DNA of 64,000 nt from Triplophysa rosa (Eukaryota; Chordata; Actinopteri; Cypriniformes; Nemacheilidae): NCBI RefSeq assembly GCF_024868665.1, contig NC_079895.1, positions 22,335,248 to 22,399,247 on the forward strand, read 5' to 3'. Below are positions 25,613 through 35,014 of this stretch, one piece after another. Made by a program: the position numbers and the translations under genes. Numbering within the stretch: position 1 is the first letter of the stretch; every line of letters begins with the position of its first letter. Under the pieces are notes generated by a model that was given only the letters and a program-made list of their open reading frames with translations, had not been told where the DNA came from and did not search any database.

Positions 25613-26319
25613 TCTTTAACAAGTAAAAGTGCTAATGAACATCTCAACTTAATAACACCATTATTATATATAATGTATTTTGCATAGATGTGTTTTGCAT
25701 AAATCTGATTTGCAGCAGAGCAAAACTGTAAAAAGCACTAAATACATTTTAAATTAATTTAAATTAAATTTAGGTTCCACATACAGACCTCCTATTAAAG
25801 TCTCATTCAAAACTGTCGATTCTCAGTCTGCCAAACACTCCTCCACCTTTCACAAATCACAACCACATCCTGACCTTTTGCTTAATCAGGAAGTGGGATT
25901 GACTCCTTTCAGCTGAGCTTTCTGGGACTGTCAGTTAACAAACTGTTTTAACATTACCTCAGCAGAGCCGTGTATGTCCAATGAGAAAAAAAACACTTAA
26001 CACATAAAGAGTTGCCCTTGGCTACTTGCCTAATGTCTACAACAGGACTTCTGTTTCTCAGTTTCTGTTTTTCTTGAGAAACAGACCTCAATAACCAACC
26101 ATGTGTCTTCTCTTTAGAATTTTAGACGACCTCAACAATGTCTTGTACTGTTTTTCAAGATCAAGATTTTGAGCAACTTTTCTCTAGGTGCATGCTACAG
26201 ATCTGTCACCTCTTCTTTCGGGTTAAATAATCAATACCTCTGATAATCAAATACATATGTTTTGTTTTATCCAATGCTCTTATTCATCTTTTTGAACAAG
26301 CATACCAAGATAAATAATA
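25613..26319. other. No gene seen
   Basis: AT-rich intergenic spacer between the SINE and the next hAT element. No supported exon or repeat boundary. Confidence 0.4.
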
Positions 26320-26327
26320 CCGCGGGC

Positions 26328-28047
26328 TAGTGTTGTCACGGTACCAAAATTTCAGTAGTCGGTACCAATACCAGTAAAATTCCACGGTTCTCGGTACCAA
26401 TTTCGGTACCAAAGCAAAACACCAGTACATGCTAATTGAAACAATTTTATTAATAAAGCTCATTGTTAATATAAATGTATAGAAAGCAATGCCATTTTGT
26501 ATACATGAAGTATAAGTTAATTGTTGCTGAAACTGTTGTGTGCTCTCTGCTGATGCTGATGAACATCCTCCTCAGTCTGCTGCTGTATAAGACAAATAGA
26601 ATAAACTTCAGTAAGTCAACTGACTGAACAAACATGCATATGCAATATTAAAACAAACCTCCGTTTTTATACTGCATTTACACAAGATTACTTACATTAA
26701 GGTAACTGTATATTAAAATAATAAATGCAACAGATATATTTTTCTTTAGTTTAAATGTGGCTTTTTAAACCTAATAGAGTTATATATTGCATAGTCATAC
26801 AGTTAGTATGATAGTTTTGTAGCACATAGATTTCAGATAGGCCTAAATAAAATAGTACTGTAAACTAGGGCTGTCACGATTATGAAATTTGGCTGACGAT
26901 TAATTGTCTAATAAATCATTGCGATTATGTCGATTATTGTCTGTTTTAGAGCTTTGACTTTTAATTCTCATACATTTTTTATTCAGCTTTGAAACGACCA
27001 TATTGTTCTGAATATAAAGACTATGTTCTTTTCTTGGAAAACATAGAAAATTGGGTCATCATACTTAAGGTTTAGGCTTTTACCGGTCAATAATACAACC
27101 GTAAAATACTTGTAAATTAAGTAAATTGATCAGGAGTGAATTGAAGCCACCATTAAAATGCTATCAGTCATAGAAAAGCTTCTAGTCTGTTTGTTTCTCA
27201 CTTGCAAGACTACAATAAAAGTTTACTTCTATGTTAATGAGATTTTGGTAGACTGGTTTTCACACTGAAATAACATTAAATTGTACTGCAGGTTATTTTT
27301 ATGGTATATGCATTAGTTTTTTTTAAAGTGATTGTGTTGTGGTGGTACATTTTACAAGTATTACCATGCTTTAGTTACAATATATACAATAAAATATGCA
27401 ATATGAAGATGCAGTACAGCTCCCCCTAGTGTCTTCTATTGAGATGTGCAATAATTGCGATGATCTGAAACCATCGCGATGAGGTCAAACAATCGCGATG
27501 AGACGATTATTTAATAATCGTGACAGCTCTACTGTAAACCCCACCCTGTCCTCCCATTTATTTTTCCCCATTACAGTTATAAAAGCGTTAAATGGGTAAT
27601 AAAGACACTTGACTGGATTAGCATTGGCGCTAACAAATTAACACGCAAACAGGGACGTTTATTTTAATGTAACCTTTCAATTTAACATATGCTACAATAT
27701 TCATAATGCAAACGCGAACAGAATTTGAAACTTACCGCTTGAACTTGTTAACTTAAATCCGGATGCTTCCTCGTTTCACCACAAAACTCTGTTCGTTTTC
27801 TTCGTGATATGACTTGAATCTGAAGTATTTCTGCGCGCATCTCTTGTGGATCGGAGCTGCGCTTATCCGCTCATCACGTCTTATTGCGTCTATGAAAAGT
27901 TTCCGACTGACAACCTGTCAGACACAGCATCAGTACCCGGTTGACCCTGGACGGCGGTACCGGGTTTTATGAAAATTAGGTACCGACAACTTTTTTATTT
28001 TTAGGTACCGACTTGGACCCGAAGTACCGGTACTTTTGACAACACTA
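26328..28047. mobile_element. hAT element containing a second hAT
   Basis: Ends TAGTGTTGTCACGGTACC and, on the minus strand, TAGTGTTGTCAAAAGTACCG. The 8-bp duplication CCGCGGGC is perfect at 26320-26327 and 28048-28055. GGTACC motifs recur in both subterminal zones. Length 1,720 bp, of which 656 bp is the inserted element at 26876-27531. No transposase frame. Confidence 0.9.
26876..27531. mobile_element. hAT element nested inside 26328-28047
   Basis: Ends TAGGGCTGTCACGATTAT and, on the minus strand, TAGAGCTGTCACGATTAT. The 8-bp duplication CTGTAAAC is perfect at 26868-26875 and 27532-27539. ATCGCGAT-type motifs lie near the right end. Length 656 bp, nonautonomous. Confidence 0.9.
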
Positions 28048-28055
28048 CCGCGGGC

Positions 28056-28738
28056 CTTGCTTTTCTCCTATATTTATCTCTCTTGCTTCATGCTGGCTAA
28101 TCTTTTTCACAGTGTTTCTCACACTCTGCAGACTCAAGCTCTCCCCACTCAACACCGATCAATGGAAATGACTCAAGAACAAACAGAAAGTGTTTCATTC
28201 ATAGACTAACAAACATGCTTCTTATGTTCTTCTGTATTTCATGCAAGACATTTCCTTCAAATGCCACCACTCTATTCCTCCGCTCAATTTCTCATCTCTG
28301 AAATTTAACATGACTTAACATGATTTCCATTATTTTTATCATATTACAGAATACTCATTTATTTGGAGGTAAGAGAGCAGATAGAAAACTCTTTTCAACA
28401 AATAAAATGTTTATTTGAACTGTTAGTTACAATAAAAAGCTTTTCTTTATGTTTTTTATGTTTAAATCCATTTTATGAATTTTCCTCCCAAATACACAAA
28501 GATTATGTGAAAAAAAGCTGCAGATTCCATCTGGGCCTGCTGCTGAACGAAAGTCTGTGAACAGCGATTTATATGCCACAACAATACATTTTCAGATGTG
28601 CTATATACAAATTATACTGTGTTATATACAAGTTATGCAGGGGAATGTGGATAGCTGAATATTATATCAACAACATATGTATAATAAATATGAGTATTTA
28701 GTTGTGTATTGCACGTGTTTTTATTGCACAGTAGAACA
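28056..28738. other. No gene seen
   Basis: AT-rich spacer. An open frame at 28363-28560 has no recognised domain and low-complexity composition. Confidence 0.4.
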
Positions 28739-29010
28739 TTTAACTGTTCATGAGGTAGATGGCCTGAGGGAAGAAACTTTTCCTATGTCTGGCTGATTTG
28801 GTACTCAGTGCCCTGTAGCGCCGACCAGACGGCAGCAGTTCAAAGAGAACGTGTGCGGAGTATGAGGGGTCCAGAGTGATTTTGCAAGTTCTTTTACTCA
28901 CTCTGGATGAGTACAGTTCTTGTAGATTGGGGAGGCTTGTGCCAGTGATTCGCTCAGCAGTCCGGACTATCCGTTGTAGTCTTTGGAGGTCAAAGTTGCG
29001 ATTTTCTAGG
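28739..29010 (-). mobile_element. L2-type LINE reverse transcriptase C-terminal fragment
   Basis: On the minus strand the sequence encodes segments matching the C-terminal part of the L2-type frame at 48520-50444: the regions around [34 protein letters not shown] and SFFPQAI. It is a short truncated copy with no 3' tail identified. Assigned by direct comparison within this window. Confidence 0.72.
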
Positions 29011-29014
29011 CCGA

Positions 29015-29235
29015 TATGATTAGGAACTATACTCCCATTCCGGCGTAATAATCAAGGAAGTTTGCTGCCGTAACATGGCCGCAGCAGGCGCAGTGATATC
29101 ACGCAGCGCCTGAAATGTCTCCATGTTTGCAAGGCACGCGGGCGCTCCTTGTGCAAGCAGTTGGTCACGTTGGATATGTTGACGGAAGTTAGCCTATTTC
29201 CACATGCACTGCGTGATATCAATACGTGATAATTA
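29015..29235. repeat. Unclassified GC-rich fish repeat fragment
   Basis: A compact GC-rich stretch (motifs TTCCGGCGTAATAATCAAGG and CAGTGATATCACGCAGCGCC) resembles a high-copy repeat recalled from zebrafish sequence. GTGATATC recurs inverted at 29212-29219. Family unknown; the copy count cannot be checked here. Confidence 0.4.
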
Positions 29236-30129
29236 TTTAAAGTAATTTAAACGCAAAACCGGAAAACCGCAATTCACTTACACGTATTGAACCGTGGAGG
29301 CCGTACCGAACGATGAATGAAATGTCTCTTATAATTGACTCACCCCATCCTGAGAATATCTGACTTTCTTTTCTCAGTCGAACACAGAGTTATATGAAAT
29401 AATATCCTGGCTCTTCCTATTGTAATGCAATTTTATAAGGGTTGAAAAAGTTTTCTGTAGCGAAACATTAGCTTCTGGTGTCTGTGCTATAGACATGAAT
29501 ATGGTATGAGCCTGCGACTTGTAAAGCTCAAGTGAGAATTTTGCTATCCTCTGTGCTTGAGCTTAACCTTTTTCAATGTTTCCAATAGGTTTAAGTTTAT
29601 TCAAGTGAAGACTAAAGATACACTAAATACTAATTATGCACGTCACAAAATAAAAGGAGGCTTTGCCATTTAATCTCTGATTCGATTGGATTAAAATAAA
29701 ACTGCAATTAACGCAGTCATGATGAAGCAGTAATAAGCAGCCATCTCCTTTAGTGATGAGTCATTGTCTGGGTGAGAACAGGATGCGCTCCTTTCATCTC
29801 CAGCCCTTCTACTGGCTGAGTAAAATTCCTCTCTCCTATGAATGAACAGCCAATCTTACTTTTTAAAATGTGTGCGTTGTCATTATCTATCTTTAACACA
29901 AGATATGTTCTGTCTGTATAAGGACAAACTTATATCATTTCAAACGGTGTGAAGAAAACGTGCAGGTTAAAGTGAAAGGGCAGACAGACACTGAACTGCA
30001 CAGCAGACATAACATAGATGAGAAGATCATGTATTCTGAGTGTGTAATTCAGGGAAAGATAACAGAATAACAGACATCCAAAGTACAAGACCTGCCATTG
30101 GCAGCTATTGTCTCGCCAAGAGAAAATCC

Positions 30130-30537
30130 ATGAACTTTATGACCAAGAACCAATGGATTGCGTATGTGGCAAACCTTTACCTCTCATTATTCGTCCTTGT
30201 GAAGGCTGGTAAGCACCTCTTGCAGTGAGAGGCACTCGGATGGAGACACAGTTTTTAGACACTAAAATGTAAAATGTGTTTATGTCAAGCCAAACATTGT
30301 GTTCACAGATTTACTGCTTGGCTTAATTCTTCAGCATGATAAGGAAAATGGATTGGTGCGTTGTACATTATGGAGTGGACCAAACAAGGAATTTGAGCTG
30401 ATGCTTTTTGATTCTTTCATTTCTGTAAATTCACATATCCACACCCCAGCACAGACTTATGTTGATCTGCAATGCACCTTTGCATTAGCAACATTGACTC
30501 TTATCTATAAGACTTTCTTCTCCATCATTAGCAGCAT
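30130..30537 (+). CDS. Candidate small membrane-protein gene, two exons visible
   Basis: Not recognised. An ATG at 30130 opens 26 codons ending in a hydrophobic stretch (ANLYLSLFVLVKA) at a GTAAGC donor after 30208. An acceptor at 30307-30308 opens a second exon, 30309-30537, kept in frame (phase 1) and ending at a strong GTAAGT donor in phase 2. The joined reading has an N-terminal hydrophobic segment, a polar middle with several cysteines and a second hydrophobic segment (CTFALATLTLIY). A third exon is uncertain: a good acceptor at 33857-33858 would add about 11 residues and then stop. No neighbour informs its role. It may be a real undescribed gene, a pseudogene or a chance arrangement. 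Confidence 0.28.
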
Positions 30538-31815
30538 GTAAGTCTTTGACACCCTCCATTAAACATTAGTGACGTCGAAGGGATAGCTCACCCAAACTAT
30601 CATTCTGTCATGAATTACTCACTCTCAAATTGTTCCAAACCTGTATAAATGTCTTTTTATAGTTGAACACAAAGAACGATATTTGGAAGAATGTTATAAA
30701 CCGAGAACATCGTGGAATACCATAGTAGTAAAAATAATTGTTTTTTGAAGAATTTAGGAAAACAAACAGTTTTAGGTAGGGATGGGTATCGGGCCCGATA
30801 CTAAGCTCATGTACTCGTACTCGTAAAAATGCACCGATACCAAAGACCGATACATCATGTGACAGAACTGACTGAAATTTGTTGTGAAATTTGCTTTAAA
30901 AGTTTGTGAAATGTACATAAAATTATTTATTTTTTCATAATGTGTTAAAGGTGGAGTTGTTTGTAATTATGAAGCTATTCTATTTTTATTAGTCTCACTG
31001 TGTTGTAAAAAGGCACAGGGATCGGTACCGGCATCGGTATCTGCGAGTAGTGTTGGCTTGATACCAAAATTTTGGCTTCGGTACGGTACCAGAATCTCAT
31101 AACGGTAATATCGGTACCACATCGGTACCATAGGTGATCAATAACCAGCCCCAAAACAAATTATTTGAAAAAAATATTAAGAAGACTGCATGAAACTGCT
31201 GTAACTGTTGTAATGCATATTTATATATTATTTTTATATTTTATATAGCACTATTTTATTTGTACACTTTTACACTGTATTACTGAAAAATGCTTTGGTT
31301 ATATAGACTTATCATCATAATTAGGGATGCTCATATTGACCGGTTAACCGTTAACCGATCGTTAAAATTTTGACCGGTTAATACTATCAGTTAAACGATT
31401 TAAAAGGTATGTTTATTTTAAGTTTAATAATATTAATAATATTTTTTAATAATAAAAATAATATAATAATACGTTTTTAAATAACTATTAATTCGTACAT
31501 GCTTTTAGTTTTCTGTATGGTGAAAGAAAAACATGCTAAGCATTAACTCACGGAGCGTGCAGACCCGTACGACTAGGTGTAAATGCCCTCCGAAACATTT
31601 TCGAGACAGATTAAAATACGATCACGCAAATCACTTGATGAAACTGGACACGTGTAATTCATCCGATTGTTGAGGCCACCTTTGTCAGGGCTTTACTCCT
31701 CCAAACGGAGTGCCACTGCCAGCCTTGCTCAAGCTCAAGTTCTTTGTTTTAAATGTAGACACGAGCAGATCGGATTTATATATGTTTAGCTAAGACAGGC
31801 TGGTGGAAAGCAAAT

Positions 31816-32016
31816 GTGACGCGCTTCCCGAGGCGTTATCTCTACATTCCCGGGACATCCTTGCCATCTGAAAGGGTGTTTTCTGCCGCGGGTCTAATTG
31901 TCAACAAGCTCCAGACTGTCACCACAACACGTAAACATGTTACTTTATTAAATAAAAACTCCAAGCTTTGGATTGCGGTAGGCCTGCTATTTTTATTTGA
32001 TGAAAAAACTTTCTGA
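31816..32016 (+). pseudogene. hAT transposase C-terminal dimerisation domain remnant
   Basis: The frame contains RRYLYIPGTSLPSERVFSAA followed by GLIVN and LLNKN, matching the C-terminal hATC dimerisation region of Ac/ZBED-type hAT transposases, in which the SERVFS signature is highly conserved. Upstream catalytic and zinc-finger parts are missing. It lies inside the element starting at 31323. Confidence 0.7.
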
Positions 32017-32299
32017 CTGAAATAAACTTTGCCGGTTCTTCTGTGTTTTCGTTTAGTCATCATTTGTTAATTAATTCAGTTTTTTTTCTTGCCTGTTTAT
32101 TTTATGCTTTGGATTTATATTATTTTAGTTTTTCTCCGTTGTCCAAAACGCCGCAGGTTCGTGAAAATGTGATAATATGTGAATGCAGGTGCTGTTGTTG
32201 ATGTATTCGTTATGCTGCTGTTTGCATGTTTAAATTAATCTGTGAAAAAAATGTTTGTATATTTAACGTGTCACAGACCCTCGTCAACTGTAGATGTGT

Positions 32300-32394
32300 T
32301 CTCATTTCGAAGTCTGCGTCCTCCGGATGTCGCATGCGAAGGCGTATGCGGTGGACAAACACGACCTCCGGAGGACGCAGCCTTCGAAATGAGA
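32300..32394. mobile_element. 95-bp palindromic MITE, innermost shell
   Basis: Perfect 13-bp inverted ends TCTCATTTCGAAG (32300-32312) and CTTCGAAATGAGA (32382-32394), with further inverted matches inward through CTGCGTCCTCCGGA. No target duplication is evident. It sits inside the degraded hAT element that begins at 31323. Confidence 0.6.
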
Positions 32395-33437
32395 CGCAGC
32401 ATGTATTTTTTTAATTCCAATTTATTATTAAGCGGTTAACGGTTAATGTTCAGATAACGAGTGTCGGTTCTCGGTTAGGGAAATTGAAAACTGAATAATC
32501 AATAAAAATAAAACACTGCACAGTCTTCACTGTATAAAATAAATATGCAATGACCCTAAATAAAGCTACAAAAGTTTCATTTTCTCTTTAATAAGTGACA
32601 CAGATTTATTAGGTTACTGTCACTTTAAGGCAAACTCTTTTTTGACACGGATATACATTTAAAACACAACGGACTGTGCTTATGTGAACCTTTTGTGTTT
32701 TTGACATAACAGCGTGTGTATTTGACAGTATAAGAACATATATAAGACGCGAAAGAGAACTTCATGGTGATTAGTAAGCTAACTGAGATGTCTGGAACAG
32801 AGATAAGGTTATATATGCTATGTATGCCGTTGAATGGGGATGTACAGATGCATTGCAGCATGTAGAATATACGTTACACTGTAAAACAATCTAAACATCT
32901 CTCAGCAAAAGTAGAAAGAGCCGAATTTGTTATAAATCACTCACAGTGTCTCAGTTTAAATGGTCGCAAAAGTGCATGTAGAGCGATTCATCTTGTTCTT
33001 CTATGTTGCCGGTTCTGCGTCAGTTCTGTGGCATACTGTTGCATAGCAGTGAACTTTGGAACAGCAGTGTTTCAAGTACTGAAACAAACAAAATTCTGGT
33101 ATTGAACCGATTGAAATCTAACATGTACCGGTAAATTTCCAGAACCGGTTTACCGCGCAACCCTATCTGCGAGTACCAGAAAAAATATATCGTTACTCGT
33201 ACTCAGTCTTTAAAAAATAGTATCTGTGCATCCCTAGTTTTAGGGCACCTTTGACTAGCATTTTCATTTTTTCTACTATTGTAGTCAAAGGTGCCTAAGA
33301 AATCTCAGTTGCTAACATTTTTTCTAAATATCTTTCTTTGTGTTTAACAGAACAAATAAATTTAAACAGGTTTGGAACAACCTGAGGTTGGGTAATTCAT
33401 GACAGAATTTTCATGTTTGGGTGAACGATCCCTTTAA

Positions 33438-34349
33438 TCCACGTGCTTAAGAATCTATGAACTATGCCCTCAGACAACATAGTCATGTCACCTTAAAGTC
33501 AACATCGTAGTGAAAGCTCATGCTTTCTCAAGGCACAGTGTAAATAAAGCCATGACAGAATTTATGAATAGCTTAGTTTTAAGCTCAAGAACATCGTTAG
33601 ATCATGCCGAAAACAATCACTTAAAAACTGTTTACAGAACAGCTAGTTTATTGAATCGTGTTGACGCACTCATGACGGAATACAAAGCGTGATGACGATT
33701 ACACAGAGCACTGCGTCTACCGTTACTCCTTATAATAACCTAATAAACATTCAGAAATAAACCACCCGAAGAGCTAATTATTAACCACAAATCATCGTAT
33801 CACATCACAGCTGACGATTCGCATTAAGGGAAAATGATTTCTTTCCGCTTTCTTCCAGGCGATTATTTTTGTATTATCAAATGGCAGACATGTAATGATA
33901 ATCTAAAAAACAAGCAGTGCGGACATCACTTAGACATCACTTACGTGTCAGTTGCCGATATGCTCCATGTTTTTCATGTAGTCTGCACATCAGTGTTTTC
34001 ATATACGGCGATCTCCGCTATTCTTCCACTTGCTCTGCATTCTGGACTCGCCCTGTCTTGACGTCAACACGTACGACGTCAGATTTCGTTTCGTTCAATG
34101 CCCCGCCCACTTGTCTTGCTGCGCTTTATTTAGCGAAAGCGTTGCATATAAAGGAAGGAGTAAATAATGAGTTTGTTTATCGAGAGGCTGTTAGGGTGCT
34201 TTGTACGAATATGTTATTCGTTGTAAGGAAAGCGAAACGGACGTCTGGCAGGTGCAGTAAAAAGCTGTTACTTTCGGAAGTCCTTCACTCCCATCTAGTG
34301 GTTAAAAGTGGAGTTATAGTTCTTAGATCTCATCACTTCCTGCAAACGT
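33438..34349. other. No supported gene; CpG-bearing patch
   Basis: Between the nested transposons and the MITE upstream of slc9a2. A patch at about 34030-34130 is richer in CpG and includes TGACGTCA-like CRE matches (TTGACGTCAACACGTACGACGTCA is split here into two GACGTCA sites, 34059-34065 and 34075-34081). It could be regulatory or a transposon end; no exon is supported. Confidence 0.35.
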
Positions 34350-34536
34350 GGTAGTTGACAAATAAACTGTACCATAAGTGTCTTATGGTGTGACAGCAAA
34401 AAATTTAGAAAACAAACGGTTAATAATATTTTAATATTATTAATAGTTATATTTAGCCTATAATATTAGCCTATGATACTTTTTTTGCTGTCACACCATA
34501 GGACATAGGCTATGTGCGGTTTATTTGTCATCTACC
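34350..34536. mobile_element. 187-bp near-palindromic MITE upstream of slc9a2
   Basis: The outer ends GGTAGTTGACAAATAAAC and, on the minus strand, GGTAGATGACAAATAAAC are inverted, and arms of about 55 bp continue inward to TCTTATGGTGTGACAGC against TCCTATGGTGTGACAGC. The centre is AT-rich. A TA dinucleotide tract follows directly on the right. It lies about 480 bp upstream of the slc9a2 start codon. Confidence 0.68.
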
Positions 34537-35014
34537 CAAATATATATATATATATATTCTTTTGTACAGTTGTCTCTTTATATTTTACCCTTTAATTGTA
34601 TTATTTTACGTGATTAAAATTGTATTATTATTAAATTGCTACAAGAAAATTTCCTTGTGAAATTAGCCCGGGGCTGTACTTTGAAATGTTTATTATGACA
34701 GAAAGGAATATAGTAATTCCTATAAACACTATGGAGGAAGTGAAACTACTTAAGAAGCAACTTTACCCAAACAAATGCAACATCGGTTCACGCCCCTCTG
34801 ACCACACACCTGCTGCCAGGTACAGAGTAGAGCCAAACGCTCGGTTCAGTGGATCTAACGACGTTCAGTGAGCTATAGCAAATTCTTAATATACTGTACT
34901 TTTGTCATTCAAAAATAATATGGCAGTGTTTCGAAATATACAAGGATTTATTTTGTGCTTTTGATAACTATTTTTAACATGTCATAACTTTTGGTAGCCT
35001 ATAATACAGCAACC

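Larger units (their letters stand above)
31323..32490. mobile_element. hAT-like element, fourth shell, right end degraded
   Basis: The left end TAGGGATGCTCATATTGACC is followed by GGTTAACCG motifs; the right side has the inverted CGGTTAACGGTTAA at about 32433-32446, but the terminal bases and target duplication are not found. The right border is therefore approximate. It carries a remnant of hAT transposase (31816-32016), which suggests derivation from an autonomous element by internal deletion. Confidence 0.62.
31048..33165. mobile_element. hAT element, third shell of the nest
   Basis: Ends TAGTGTTGGCTTGATACC and, on the minus strand, TAGGGTTGCGCGGTAAACC, which match only in the outer bases. 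The 8-bp duplication TCTGCGAG is perfect at 31040-31047 and 33166-33173. GGTACC-rich subterminal motifs resemble the family at 26328-28047. It contains a further hAT-like element from 31323. Confidence 0.83.
30777..33236. mobile_element. hAT element, second shell of the nest
   Basis: Ends TAGGGATGGGTATCGGGCCC and, on the minus strand, TAGGGATGCACAGATAC. The 8-bp duplication GTTTTAGG is perfect at 30769-30776 and 33237-33244. CTCGTACTCG and GATACCG motifs mark both subterminal zones. Only about 340 bp belongs to this element; the rest is insertion. Nonautonomous. Confidence 0.88.
30579..33433. mobile_element. TTAA MITE split by a nested transposon stack
   Basis: The left half (30579-30776, beginning AGGGATAGCTCACCC) and right half (33245-33433, ending GGGTGAACGATCCC before TTAA at 33434-33437) belong to the same palindromic family as 9837-10255. 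They are separated by a hAT insertion at 30777-33236. The left TTAA has mutated to TCGA. This is the outermost shell of a five-level nest. Confidence 0.75.
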
